A DNA stretch of 64,000 nt from NCBI GenBank assembly GCA_019009955.1, contig CM032229.1:149207001-149271000 (forward strand). The letters are read 5' to 3'. The position numbers were made by a program, and so were the translations under genes. Numbering within the stretch: the stretch's first letter is position 1; every line of letters begins with the position of its first letter. This document shows positions 33,541-44,799 of this stretch, in pieces. The notes beneath the pieces were generated by a model that saw only the letters and a program-made list of their open reading frames with translations, did no database searches and had not been told where the DNA came from. This stretch comes from Riptortus pedestris. Its lineage: Eukaryota > Arthropoda > Insecta > Hemiptera > Alydidae.

Positions 33541-35259
33541 TTAACCTCTGTCTGTACATTGATTTTTTTCGCGAAATTTCACGATAACTTTTCGTTTCAC
33601 ATGTCATAGACACCATAACTGCATTTTGTTTCTTTGGTGTCTGTTTGTTTGTTTGTTTGTTACCTTTTCACGCATAAACGGCCGAACCGAATTTTATGAA
33701 AATTGGTATGTATATTACTACTAGCCCAACCTAGACTTTAGGCTATATTAATATTCTCTAAGACAAACAGGAGTGGGGGTTAAAAGGGAGGCCTGAAATT
33801 AAAAATAGCGATATTTCGTTTCCTATTGCTTTTTCAGCAAATATGCCCATAACAAAAGTTATTTATTTTGTAATGTAGAGTAACTTTTGTTATATGCACT
33901 TTTGCCGTATACGGAGGTATAAATGAATTATACGCTAAAAACTATATCGGGAGTCCACAGTTTTATTTGGCACAAAAGACTCAACCGAACTAAACCAAAC
34001 TCGCTATTTGAATTAATACTAACGATTTCCTTATAATAAGCCATACTAACATTTCTAGGGACGGGCAGGAGTGGGGGTTATAAGGGAGGTCTGAAATTAA
34101 AAATAGCGATATTTCGTTTCTTATTGCTTTTTCAGCAAATATGCACATAACAAAAGTTGTTTATTTTGTAATTTAGAGTAACTTTTGTTATATTCACTTT
34201 TGCCGTATACGGAAGTATAAATGAATTATACGCTAAAAACTAAAGCGGGAGTCCACAATTTTATTTGGCACTAAAGACTCAACCGAACTAAATAAAACTC
34301 GGTATATGTATTAGCACTAACGATTTCCTTATAATAAGCCATACTAACATTTCTAGGGACGGGCAGGAGTGGGGGTTATAAGGGAGGTCTGAAATTAAAA
34401 ATAGCGATATTTCGTTTCTTATTGCTTTTTCAGCAAATATGCACATAACAAAAGTTGTTTATTTTGTAATTTAGAGTAACTTTTGTTATATTCACTTTTG
34501 CCGTATACGGAAGTATAAATGAATTATACTCTAAAAACTAAAGCGGGAGTCCACAATTTTATTTGGCACTAAAGACTCAACCGAACTAAATAAAACTCGG
34601 TATATGTATTAGCACTAACGCTTTCATTATAATAAGCCATACTAACATTTATAGGAACGGGCAGGAGTGGGGGTTGTAGGGGAGGCCTGAAATTAAAAAT
34701 AGCAGTATTTCGTTTTCTATTGGTTTTTCTGCAAATATGCACATGACACAAGTCGTTTACATTGTTATTTAAAGTAACTTTTGTTATATACTCTATCGTC
34801 GTATACCGAAGTATAAAGGCGTTATACCCCAAAAAGTATAGCGGGAGTCAACAATTTTATTTGACACAAAAGACTCAACCGAACTAAATAAAACTCGGTA
34901 TATGTATTAGCACTAACGCTTTCATTATAATAAGCCATACAAACATTTATAGGAACGGGCAGGAGTGGGGGTTGTAGGGGAGGCCTGAAATTAAAAATAG
35001 CGGTATTTCGTTTTCTATTGGTTTTTCTGCAAATATGCACATGACACAAGTTGTTTACATTGTTATTTAAAGTAACTTTTGTTATATTTATTTTCGTCGT
35101 ATAACAAAGTATAACCGAGATATACACTAAAAACTAGCGGGAGCCAACAATTTTGTTGGGCACTAACGATTGAACCGAACTTACTCTCGGAAAACTCGGA
35201 ATGTTAGTCATTAGCCAGTCAACGATGATTTCCCGGGCATCGCTGGGTATATTATCTAG
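33535..35259 (+). mobile_element. Helitron family A with 298-bp tandem units
   Basis: Begins AAAATTTTAACCTCTGTCTG. A (GTTT)n tract and the GGCCGAACCGAATTTTATGA module lead into five or more internal units. Four boundaries fall at 34023, 34321, 34619 and 34917, exactly 298 bp apart. The pair 34023/34321 is almost identical, and so is the pair 34619/34917, so the units multiplied in two recent steps. The end has hairpin CCCGGGCATCGCTGGG and CTAG at 35256-35259. Minus-strand frames of 87 and 101 codons arise only because the units repeat. Confidence 0.88.
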
Positions 35260-35556
35260 ATTGTAAATACAAAACACGTACATTATAGATAATGTTTAGT
35301 TATAATAAATGCTATCCATGATTATGATTTGAATTATTCACGGTGTGTCAAACAGTGGAGAGGGAATCATTAGATACTTTTTTTCATTTAATCTTCAAAT
35401 CTAAACTTTTTTTTCTATAGATCGCCCAACGGACCCTTAAGGGTAAAAATGCTCCAGATGGGAAGAGCAGTTGTACACGTAGAAGCATTGCCAAAAACAA
35501 AATAGAATCTTACCGGTTCAAATGACTTCCCGAGCGAAGCCGGGTACCTTGGCTAG
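35260..35556 (+). mobile_element. Helitron family B, 3' part
   Basis: TAATAAATGCTATCCATGAT, CACGGTGTGTCAAACAGTGG and the end CCCGAGCGAAGCCGGG, TACCTTGG, CTAG at 35553-35556, then T. Its 5' part is replaced by the family A copy on its left. Confidence 0.75.
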
Positions 35557-35565
35557 TATATATAT

Positions 35566-36001
35566 ATATTTGTCTGTTAACATTCTAGTGGTCGCAATTT
35601 TTGTGTAATCGTTACCAAACTTGGTATTTAATCGTTTTATGTAAAAAGAAAGATCACGTTCATTAATGACTGAAATCGGACAATTGGGAGTTTAGAGGGG
35701 AGAATTTCGATAATTTGATATATATCCGTTACTATAAATCAGATCGAAAAATTGTATAGCATCAATCTTATTGCAAATTAAATGTACTACAAATATTGTT
35801 ATATACATTAATTCTTTATCTTGATTATTAACCAAGATATTTGCATTTTTGGTTTTCGGTCTTCGGTTAACCCCCACTCCTACTCATTTCATATTGATAG
35901 TAAGGTATGTTCAAATTGAACTTTTAAGTTATGAGGTACATGCAAATACGTGGCGCACGTGGGAACCTGCTTGGTTAACGTAGCCCCTGCCTGGTGGACT
36001 T
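35566..36001 (+). mobile_element. HINE 3' half
   Basis: TTTGTCTGTTAACATTCTAG through CCCCCACTCCTACTCATTTC and the worn 3' terminus TAGCCCCTGCCTGGTGGACT. It directly follows a TA tract and the Helitron CTAG end. Confidence 0.78.
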
Positions 36002-36124
36002 TTATTAATTTTTATTTCATCAATTTCATACTCAATATTTAACTGATTCAGATAAAACTAATTATAAAATCTGTTTTGTGCACAAGTGAAGTTGGGGGAG
36101 AGGTAATATAAAGATTAAGGTTTT

Positions 36125-36397
36125 GGCAGATTTCCCTTAAGGGAAATCGGCTAGTGAGGTTTGATGACGCGATTTTCGAAATTTTTCTTCTCCGGTGTGA
36201 GGCGGGCAGATCTGGTTTACATTTCTAACGCTTCCTGGTGGCAGGTTATTGAAATTGGCTGAAACATTTCTTATTTCCGTTTGTATTTATTGACTTAATA
36301 TTCACGGTGGTGTTGTGTTAGCAGTATGTAGATTTATCTATTGCTACACTTCACGTAGGAAATCTGCTTAGTTAACGCAGCCCCTGCGTGACGAAAT
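36125..36397 (+). mobile_element. Short HINE with alternative interior (type 2)
   Basis: GGCAGATTTCCCTTAAGGGA start and CGATTTTCGAAATTTTTCTTC, then an interior with no (TA)n: CCGGTGTGAGGCGGGCAGAT, TATTGAAATTGGCTGAAACA, TATTCACGGTGGTGTTGTG. It ends GGAAATCTGCTTAG, hairpin, GTGACGAAATTTT. Same ends, different cargo from type 1. Confidence 0.78.
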
Positions 36398-36632
36398 TTT
36401 TTCGTATGGTAGATACCGATTTTTAGATGATATCATCACCCAGCACATAGCAAACCTGCAGAGTTTATGCAATCCCTAAAGTGAATAAAGGGTTTCCCGT
36501 GTAATATTACATATGGTTGAGAAGTGAGGTCGCAATGTCATTCCTTGACACTTCCGGCACAGTTTGTTGCATTTCCACCCTGTGTATGCTGCTTCTTTAT
36601 TCAAGTTGCAACACAGTTTTCTCACTTGGAGC

Positions 36633-36722
36633 AGATTTCCATTTCACGATATCAGATGATCAAGTTTTACTCTTGACGCTTCTTTCGGAAAATTTCTTTC
36701 AATGCCAATCGATCCTACCTCC
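36633..36722 (+). mobile_element. HINE 5' fragment
   Basis: AGCAGATTTCCATTTCACGA, CTTGACGCTTCTTTCGGAAA and CAATCGATCCTACC are a diverged 5' segment, cut off by the next element. Confidence 0.6.
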
Positions 36723-36730
36723 TTCACAAG

Positions 36731-37289
36731 ACGTCCGTCACGCAGGGGCAGCGTAAACTAAGCAGATTTCCCATGTGAAGTTTTATAGAATAGAGAAATT
36801 TCACGAGAGCCAAGCAATCAAGGAAACGGCCGAACTAGTTTTTGGCGGGAAAGTCACTCACGTCCGATAGCCGCCCAGGTTTAATAAAAATGCAAATATC
36901 TCAGTTAATATTCAAGATAGAGAATAAATGTATATAACAATATTTATAGTAAATGTAATTTGCAATAAGATTGTTTCTGTACAATTTATCGATCCGACGT
37001 ACAGTAACGGAGGTATTTCGATTTTTCGAAAGTCCTCCCCTCTAAACCCCCCTCCCAGTGGTCCGATTTTAGCCGTTAACGAACTTGATCTTTCTTTTTA
37101 CAACTAAATATCGCGTTTGGTAACGCTCAAACAAAAATTATATATATAATAAATATATATATATACAGTTTTGAACGGACATCATTTTCGTCATCTCCTA
37201 GGTAGGATCGATGGACATTTGAAGAAAAAGTCGAAAATTCCGGCATGAGCACAACCTCAATAGCTGATTTCCCTTAAGGGAAATCTGCT
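36731..37289 (-). mobile_element. HINE, near full-length
   Basis: On the minus strand AGCAGATTTCCCTTAAGGGA (a perfect fold-back) to the 3' hairpin and GGACGT. The (TA)n is reduced, and the GCTCTAGCGGTCGC module is mostly lost. Another HINE terminus begins 2 bp further right. Confidence 0.85.
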
Positions 37290-37291
37290 AA

Positions 37292-37649
37292 AAGTCAGTC
37301 ACGCAGGGGCTGCGTAAACTTAGCACATAATTTACAACAGCAGTTAATTTACAATAAAAGTTAATCGTCTCTAAAACGGAAAGCGGCTGAATTGTAAACA
37401 AACAGGCCAGCCAACCTCGTAGCACTGAATAGATAGGTAGACCGGTAAGACAAACAATTAAAGAAATATATCTGAATATAACATATGAATTTGTTGGAAA
37501 CTATTTACTAAAGTTTGTGGAGTAATTTGAAATAAGTCAGAATAATGTTTATATTAATCACTCAGGTCAACAGGACATATTTGTTTGAACGACTAAATAT
37601 CGAGTTTGGTAACGATTAAATAATAATTGAATACGCAAGAGCAACAACA

Positions 37650-37686
<37 letters not shown>

Positions 37687-37802
37687 TTCAACGGACCTCA
37701 TTTTTGTCATCTCCTTGGTAGGATCGATAGAAATTTGAAGAAAAATGATGAAAATCTCGTTATGAGTTCGACCTCAATACCTGATTTGAAGGGAAATCTG
37801 CT
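37292..37802 (-). mobile_element. HINE, type 2 interior
   Basis: 3' terminus AGTCAGTCACGCAGGGGCTG, then AAAGCGGCTGAATTGTAAAC and CAGGCCAGCCAACCTCGTAG (type 2), then type 1 sequence with a short (TA)n (37656-37682), and the 5' end GGGAAATCTGCT. It is back-to-back with the previous HINE in the same orientation. Confidence 0.82.
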
Positions 37803-37954
37803 AATAAAACGAGTTGGGGACAGCCTGTTACCACTCTAGCGGTCGTAATTTTTGCGCGATCGTTATTAGCTCGGTAAACGTCTCGTCCAAGGTCCTTAAC
37901 GGCAGAAATAGGATTTAGAGGAGTAGGGATGGAAATTAGTTATTTATTATACAA
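37803..37954 (+). repeat. HINE relic
   Basis: ACCACTCTAGCGGTCGTAAT and CCTTAACGGCAGAAATAGGA are interior modules without termini. Confidence 0.5.
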
Positions 37955-38056
37955 GTGACGAAAGTAGATCATTTTACAACTCGAGTGAAACGTTTACCCA
38001 CACGAGCGAAGCGAGTGTGGTAATTTCACGAGAGTTGTAAATTCTACTTTCGTCAC
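37955..38056. repeat. Imperfect palindrome, about 102 bp
   Basis: GTGACGAAAGTAGA...TTTACAACTC on the left is matched in reverse by GAGTTGTAAA...TCTACTTTCGTCAC on the right. The arms of ~45 bp carry small indels, with CACACGAGCGAAGCGAGTGT in the centre. It may be a small fold-back element; a copy family was not seen elsewhere in the window. Confidence 0.75.
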
Positions 38057-38446
38057 GAGTGTAATATTAAATTTTTTCTGTAATCGTGTAATACATGATC
38101 AGATCTAACCAGAATATGAACAAAATTTGGATGTTGTGAAGATTATGGTATGTTGTTGGTAGGTTATAAGCATGGTTGTGAAAGGTTATAAGCATAGTTA
38201 TAAAACAACTAGTGATGATTGTGAAGTAGTGCAGTTATAAACAAGTGCAGGTTATAAACAAGGAAGGTAATTATTATTATATTTAAATTTTAAAATATAT
38301 TGATTATTTCCACCAATAATTCATTCACATTTCAATTTATTTTGTTAAAATAAATTCTTACAATGTTAAGAAACATTTAAAAGCATTTAATTTCCAACTT
38401 CAAATTATTTTTTAATTTATACTTATTACTAATTAAGAAGCCAATT

Positions 38447-38472
38447 CACTTTCTTCACTTGTGAAGAAAGTG
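38447..38472. repeat. Perfect stem-loop (12-bp arms)
   Basis: CACTTTCTTCAC and its exact inverse flank TT. Further CACTTTCTTCACT-type copies follow at 38475-38520. Confidence 0.8.
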
Positions 38473-38579
38473 ATTACTTTCTTCACTCTATTGCAAAATG
38501 TTTCACTTTCTTCACTCATTTCAGTTTAGTAATGTTACCATTATTCAACGATTACAGAAAAAAAATATAATCATTATTA

Positions 38580-39150
38580 TTGGTCAGATCGAAAAATGGT
38601 GAATAGATTATCTTGTTGTGAATTTTATTTTCTACATTTGTTGTCCTATATTTTTTTCTTTATTTTCAATATCAACAGAAATATTTGCATTTTATAGTTT
38701 TTGCCTTTCAGAAAACTACAATTCCTACTCCAACAGGCCAGTGTTCCAAAAAGCGTTTTATTTGAAGCTTACATACCACATGTGTTTTCATTGGACACAA
38801 ATGGTTAGAGATTAGATAGATTAGATTAGTATAACAAATTCAAAATATCATCGTTATTTTGAGTCCAAATCAAAAAAGAATGTTTATATCTCCAGACTTT
38901 TAACCACCAGACTGGAAATTTAACTTTCTACTACCATTGTACTAACTCGAATGCTAACTGAGATATAACATTTTATTGTTACTCATACTAATGCCAGTTA
39001 ACATTTAATGTTAGGACATACGTATCTAGTCCATTCTACGTAGGCTTTTTATTAGAGGAAAAAAAGTTGAAGATATGGTGGCAGATCATTAACACGTTCA
39101 GGACCTGGGAAATCTGTTTAGTTTGCACAGCCCCTGCGTGACTGACTGAT
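38580..39150 (+). mobile_element. Old HINE relic
   Basis: GGTCAGATCGAAAAATGGTG, CAATATCAACAGAAATATTT and the end GGGAAATCTGTTTAGTTTGC, ACAGCCCCTGCGTGACTGAC. The interior is strongly diverged; an extra CGAATGCTAACTGAGATATA suggests a duplicated module. Confidence 0.6.
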
Positions 39151-39627
39151 TAGGCAGACGTTCATCAGCAAATCTCCCTTACAGCACAGCTAAAGTGAGT
39201 TCAGTGAGAGACTCGTAGGGAGTCAGATTACCATTGTCTTACTACTATCAAGGCTGGATTTGTCCATGTCGCCATATTCTTCGCTGACGTTTCACTCAAC
39301 ACGCCCTACAGCTTCATCAACAATTACTCTGAGACGCGTTAGTTGGAATTGGCCCTAATATCTTGATTAATGGTGCTTTGCGTACTTATACTGGTACAAT
39401 GTTATACAATTTTAGGCATAAGAAAGGATCTTAGGGTCTCAACTTAGCTGAGTTTATTATATTTTTTCCCATAGGAGACGTTTAGCCCTCCTGGGCATTA
39501 ACAGACAATAAAAGAAAACATTTAACAATCAGCCTTAAACAAGGGGAAATTAGTGAACAATATCTAATTAGACATTATATATTGTTGACAAATTACCACT
39601 TGGTTTATGGATGATTGTTATGAGTTT
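39151..39627. other. No gene recognised
   Basis: Mixed-composition DNA with no supported frame or RNA. A short HINE 5' stub (AGCAGATTTCCCTTAACGTG) follows at about 39630. Confidence 0.4.
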
Positions 39628-39673
39628 TTAGCAGATTTCCCTTAACGTGTGTGTGAGTACATAGGAAAGGAAA

Positions 39674-40321
39674 AAGTACATCACGCAGAGGCGGCGTAAA
39701 CTAAGCATATTTCCCACGTGAAATTTTACAATAGAGAAATTTCGAACAGAGAGCCCAACAGTTACGGAAACGGCCGAACTAGCTTTTGTCGGAAACGCAC
39801 GGCTAGAACCCAAGTTAGCCGATCTCATCTCGTCCGTTATCCGCACACACTTAATAAAAATGCAAATATCTCGGTTAATATTCAAGATAGAGAATAAATG
39901 TTCATAACAATATTTATAGTACATCCAATTTGTGATAAGATTGATTCTATACAATTTTTCGATCCAACGTATAGTAACGGAGATACGTCGAATTTTCAAA
40001 AATCCTCCGCACTAACCCCCCCCCCCCTCCCACTTGTCCGATATCAGCCATTAACGAACTTGATCTTTATTTTCATAAAACGTAAAACGTTTAAATATCG
40101 AGTTTGGTAACGATCAAGCAAAAATTGCGACCGCTGAAGCGTTAACAGACAAATATATATATATGAGATTAACTGAAGGCAGGAATAAATACAATACAAT
40201 CTTGAACGGACCTCATTTCTGTCATCTCCTGCGTAGGATCGATGGACATTTGAAGAATAGTTTTGAAAATCGCGTCATCAGTATGACCTCAATAGCTGAT
40301 TTCCCTCAAGGGAAATCTGCT
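39674..40321 (-). mobile_element. HINE, near full-length
   Basis: On the minus strand: AGCAGATTTCCCTTGAGGGA start, GGAGATGACAGAAATGAGG, a short TA run, interior with CTCCGTTACTATACGTTGG and AACGGACGAGATGAGATCGG, and the worn end ACGCCGCCTCTGCGTGATGT. A 123-codon frame on this strand lies in the repeat. Confidence 0.82.
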
Positions 40322-40401
40322 AAAAGTTACCCTGGGTTTAAGTTTTTCTATGCAACTAAAAGTGATAACTTTTACTACAGATTATCACTATCACGTTAAT
40401 C

Positions 40402-40533
40402 GCCATGTCAGTCATATGTGTCTGACGCTAAGATGTTCTACATGAGCCATGTCAGACATATATGTCTGACGTACGCGATTTGGTAGAAGGCCACGTCAAT
40501 CACAGATGTTCGACGCAAATGGTACATTTGCTT
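40402..40533. repeat. 44-bp tandem triplet with palindromic cores
   Basis: Three units start GCCATGTCA, GCCATGTCA and GCCACGTCA at 40402, 40446 and 40490, exactly 44 bp apart. The middle unit has the perfect 18-bp palindrome TCAGACATATATGTCTGA. The first and third carry weaker versions (TCAGTCATATGTGTCTGA, TCAATCACAGATGTTCGA). Confidence 0.85.
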
Positions 40534-40706
40534 TAAGTTTCGAAAGCTTGGCCTATCAGGAACAAAACTTGAAAATTTCTTGGCTTACTACAAACAATAA
40601 AATGAAATAAACATAGTTATATAATGGTATACTGTTTCAGTTGATAAAAATGTTTTGAAAACAAAATTGTTGTGAAAATGTTATTATCGTGTTAAATTAC
40701 CGTGCT

Positions 40707-40862
40707 ACAGGTTAGCAACATTTTTTCAGCAAGGATTGGCCTAGGATTTTATTCTTCACTTAATGAAATCTTATTGTCCGCGAGCGATTCGAGCCCACCG
40801 CTCTAAGTTAACAGAGCGAATTAATACCAACTCCTCAGCTGATGTGGCTACCCGGAGTCTAG
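40707..40862 (-). mobile_element. tRNA-derived SINE, diverged
   Basis: Minus strand: ACTCCGGGTAGCCACATCAG (tRNA-like head with A-box similarity), GGGCTCGAATCGCTCGCG (B-box-like), then AAATCCTAGGCCAATCC. Same general order as the SINE at 20981-21152 but clearly diverged or a sister family. Confidence 0.65.
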
Positions 40863-41305
40863 TCCTATTGAAATAACCTAGACACTGGTGAAAAACCAGT
40901 AGTGGCGCATAATTGAATTCGTGAGCAAGGCGGTAGCTAATTGAAACTCCAAATTGAAAATCTTGCACCGAGGCGCAAATCGTATTGGGGCAAGGGGCTG
41001 ATGCCCGGAGACATGAAGAACTGGGGGGAGGGGGGGACGGCCTGGGTAAATGAGGGTAAGAGTGAATTTATAACCTGTGATCCATGAAGGCTGGGAGGGC
41101 GCATTGTTGACGTGCTCCCTGATAGGGCAAATCTACCACATTAGTGTCGATTGTAAAATCAATACAAGATGCAAAGGGGGAGGCCATTTTACATCAACAC
41201 GCCATCTTATTCTCAAGGCCCAATGCCGATCGTTAAAGAAATCACAGTAATTCACGAGTAATTACAACACGCCTGAATGAAACATTGACATGTAACATGT
41301 ATATA
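40863..41305. other. No gene recognised
   Basis: Less AT-rich DNA with a G-run (41026-41036). No coding support. Confidence 0.4.
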
Positions 41306-41345
41306 CTACCTAAGGTGCCCGACGTTGCTCGGGATATGTTAATAA
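41306..41345 (-). mobile_element. Helitron 3' end fragment
   Basis: ACTACCTAAGGTGCCCGACG, TTGCTCGGGA on the plus strand is the reverse of a hairpin plus CTAG-like Helitron end; only the terminus is recognisable. Confidence 0.5.
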
Positions 41346-41392
41346 TAAATTTAAAAGTCATGTAAGATTACCTGTTTCCTGTGACTTCAAAA

Positions 41393-42244
41393 AAGTCCGT
41401 CAAACAGGGGCTACGTTAACTCAGCAGATTTCCCACGTGAAGTTCTACAATAGAGAAATCTGCATACTCCTAATACTTTACACCACCGTTAGTAAATACA
41501 AACGGTAATGAGAAATCTTTCAGTTAATTTTAATAAGCTCCCAAAGGAAACGGCTTCTGAATTGTAAACAAATAGGTCTACCAACCACTCAGAGCTGAAC
41601 AGATAGATAGACATATTTTTCACCGGAAAGAAAAATAATTACTGATATATATCTGAATATAACATAATTAACTTTATTGTAAACTATTTACCATATCTAG
41701 TACTGCACTTTACAATGAATCAGAATAATTTACATTTTAATAACTCAAATTTTAGTAGTTTTTATTTTAGTAGAAGAATGCCGACAATAGGCGATCTCAT
41801 CTCGTCCGTTCTCACGTAATAAAAATGCCAATACTGCGGTTAATATTCAAGATAGAGAATAAATGTATATAACAACATTTACAGTATATTTAGTTTGCAA
41901 TAAGATTGGTTTTATACAAGTTTTCGATCCGAAGTGTAGTAACGGAGATATTTGGAATTTTCGAAAATCCTCCCCTCTAAACCCCCTCCTCCCACTGGTC
42001 CGATTTCAGCCACTGACGAACATGATCTTTCTTTCTACAAAAACGATTAAATATCGAGTTTGGTAACGATCAAACAAAAATTGTGATCGCTAGATTGTTA
42101 ACAGACATATGTAAATATATAATTTTGAACGGAACTCATTTTCGTCATCTCCTGGTTTGATCGATGGACATTTGAGGAAATTTTTTCGAAAATCGCGTCA
42201 TGAGTACTACCTCAATAGCTGATTTCCCTTAAGGGAAATCTGCT
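41393..42244 (-). mobile_element. HINE, chimeric interior
   Basis: Complete ends: AGCAGATTTCCCTTAAGGGA on the minus strand and AAGTCCGTCAAACAGGGGCT at the left. The interior has type 1 modules (41790-42115) followed, towards the 3' end, by type 2 modules (41460-41750: TACAAACGGTAATGAGAAAT, GGAAACGGCTTCTGAATTGT). 852 bp. Confidence 0.83.
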
Positions 42245-43139
42245 AACATCATAGACTACATAATTCATAATCATGAAGAGTAATGGCGTAAGAATAAAAG
42301 GTTCTTTCCCCAAAAACGTTTCAAAGCACAACAAAGGCAGATAGTACATAATAACAGTTATAAAAAATACACTTTTGAATGCCTGGAAAGAAAACTTTTT
42401 ATTCATAATGATACACAGAATGTTCAGAGAAGTATGATATGTTTATTAAATAACTGGGCACACCTCTTAAGCAATTTTATCCTTTTATGTAACTCATTTA
42501 TGAGAATTAAACAAATTCATATTCCTGAGAATAACACAATAGTAGTATAAGCACCAAGTGGCACGTAAACGTAAACCAATACGAGATCGAAAGTGGAGTG
42601 GCAGAAGTGATCATAACTTTATTCCCGCCTGTGTATAAACTGTTCGTTGTATAATTTCTCATGTTACACTAAAACAATTTTTTTCTTGCATCAAATCCTC
42701 CAAGAATTAAACTTCAACAGTTTTAAGCATACACGCAGAATATTAAAGTAATTTTAATCATCAGCATTAACTAAAAGCTTAAATAGCTCACTTTGATGTA
42801 AAAGTAATAGCTAGGAGTAGACAGAGAGTTCCGCAGAGGAAGTATCCCCACACATTCCTAGGCTCAGTTTAACTAACCTACCACATTTAAGATCTCAACT
42901 CAGTTACATTAAATTAAGATAGCAAATCAGACAACCTTATCTTCTAAAACTACTACATAACTACTACTACTACATAACTATAATATATATACATCACTAA
43001 AAGTATTTATTCAAATAATTTTCATGTTTTAATTAAATAAATTATTAAATACATTTCAGGGGCAACTGTCATTCCTCGTTAATTAATGTTTGATAGAAGA
43101 GTGATGGAGGGGGGGGAGTATACTTTACTCTTGGTGCAA
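42245..43139. other. No gene recognised
   Basis: AT-rich DNA; CTACTACTACATAACTA repeats near 42948-42980. No coding support. Confidence 0.4.
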
Positions 43140-44045
43140 TCTAAAAAGTGAAAAGGCCTGAAATTAATAATAGCGATATTTTGTTTCCTATTGGTTTTCC
43201 GGCATATATGCTCATAACAAAAGTTGTTTATTTTGTTATTTAGAGTAACTTTAGTTATATAAACATTTATCGTATACCGAAGTATTAATGGGTCATACGC
43301 TAAAAATTAAAGCAGGAGTCAACAATTTTAAATGGCACAAAAGACTCAACCGAACTAAACAAAACTCGGTATGTGAATTAGTACTATCTCTTCCCTGATA
43401 ATAAGCTGTACCAACGTTTTTAGGGACGAGCAGGAGTGGAGATTGTAAGGGAGGCCTGATATTAAAAATAGCAATATTTCATTTCCTTTTGGTTTTTCGG
43501 CAAATATGCACATGACAAAAGTTGATAATTTTGTTATTTAGAGTAACTTTTGTTCATTCACTTTGGCCGTATAACAAAGTATAAACGAGATATACACTAA
43601 AAACTAAAGCGGGAGCCAACTATTTTATTGGGCACTAATTGTTTAACCGAACTCAAACTCGCTATGTGAATTATCATTAATTCCATCCAAGATTATAAGC
43701 TATACTAAAATTTTTAAGTTCGAACTGGAGTGAGGGTTATAAGGAAAGCCTGAAATTAAAAATTGCGATATTTCGTTTCCTATTGGTTTTTCGGTCAAGA
43801 TGCAGATAGCAAAAGTTGTTTATTTTGTTATTTAGAGTAACTTTCCTGTTATACTTTTTTTCATATACCGAAGTATAAACGAGATATACACTACAACTTA
43901 TAGCGGAAGTGAATAATTTTATTTGGGACAAAAGACCCAACCGAAATAAATAAAACTCGGTATGTGAATTAGCATACACTCCTCCATGAACATAAGCTGT
44001 GTTAACATTTCTGAGGATGAAAAGGAGGGGGGGGGTTATCTGGGA
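43140..44045 (+). mobile_element. Helitron family A interior, ends missing
   Basis: About three internal units (AGGCCTGATATTAAAAATAG, ATAACAAAAGTTGTTTATTT, ACTCAACCGAACTAAACAAA) without the 5' segment or the hairpin/CTAG end. A HINE begins 35 bp further on. Confidence 0.75.
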
Positions 44046-44079
44046 AGCTTATTATCTCATGCATATCACGAAAAGTTTT

Positions 44080-44202
44080 AGCAGATTTCCCCTAAGGGAA
44101 ATCAGCTATTGAGATTGTACTCATGACGCGATTTTCGAAATTTTTTTTCAAATGCCCATCGATCCTACCCAGGAGATGACGAAAATGAGGTCCGTTCAAA
44201 AC

Positions 44203-44257
<55 letters not shown>

Positions 44258-44716
44258 CTGTTACCGCCCTAGCGGTTGCAATTTTTGTTTGATCGTTACC
44301 AAACTTCATATTTAATCGTGCTTTATGTAAAAAGAAAGATCAAGTTCGTTAATGGCTGAAATCGGACCATTGGGGGGGGGTTGAAAATTCGAAATATCTC
44401 CGTTAATATACGTTGGATCGAAAAATTGTATGGAATCAATCTTATTGCAAATTAAATTTACTATAAATATTGTTCTATACATTTATTCAGTATCTTGAAT
44501 ATTAACCGAGATATTTGCATTTGTATTGTGTGTGCGGTCGACAGGAGTGGGCTATGCGAGAGCTCTGGCGGCCGTTGCCGTAACTATTCGTCCCTCACCC
44601 CCGTGTATAGGTTTAGAGATTCCTCACTACTGCCGTTGTTATTAGGCATATTTCTCTATTGTAATACTTCGCGTGGGAAATCTGCTTAGTTTACGCAGCC
44701 CCTGCGTGACGGACTT
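44080..44716 (+). mobile_element. HINE, full-length
   Basis: TTTT|AGCAGATTTCCCCTAAGGGA; ATGACGAAAATGAGGTCCG; (TA)n 44210-44252; ACCGCCCTAGCGGTTGC; ATATCTCCGTTAATATACGT; GGGAAATCTGCTTAG; ACGCAGCCCCTGCGT; GGACTT|TTT. One of the best-kept copies (637 bp). Confidence 0.88.
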
Positions 44717-44799
44717 TTTAGTTTGTTATTTAGAATAACTTTTGTTATACACACACACTTTTGTCATTTAACAAAGTATAAACGATTAATAAAATTTGA

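Noticed and set aside
34569..35127. Two similar minus-strand frames (87 and 101 codons) that look like a duplicated gene
   Set aside because: They are the same positions of the 298-bp tandem Helitron units. Similar frames occur wherever the units occur.
39628..39999. 123-codon minus-strand frame (MKIRRISVTIRWIEKL...)
   Set aside because: It lies inside a HINE; the same start motif appears in other HINE copies, for example near 3690.
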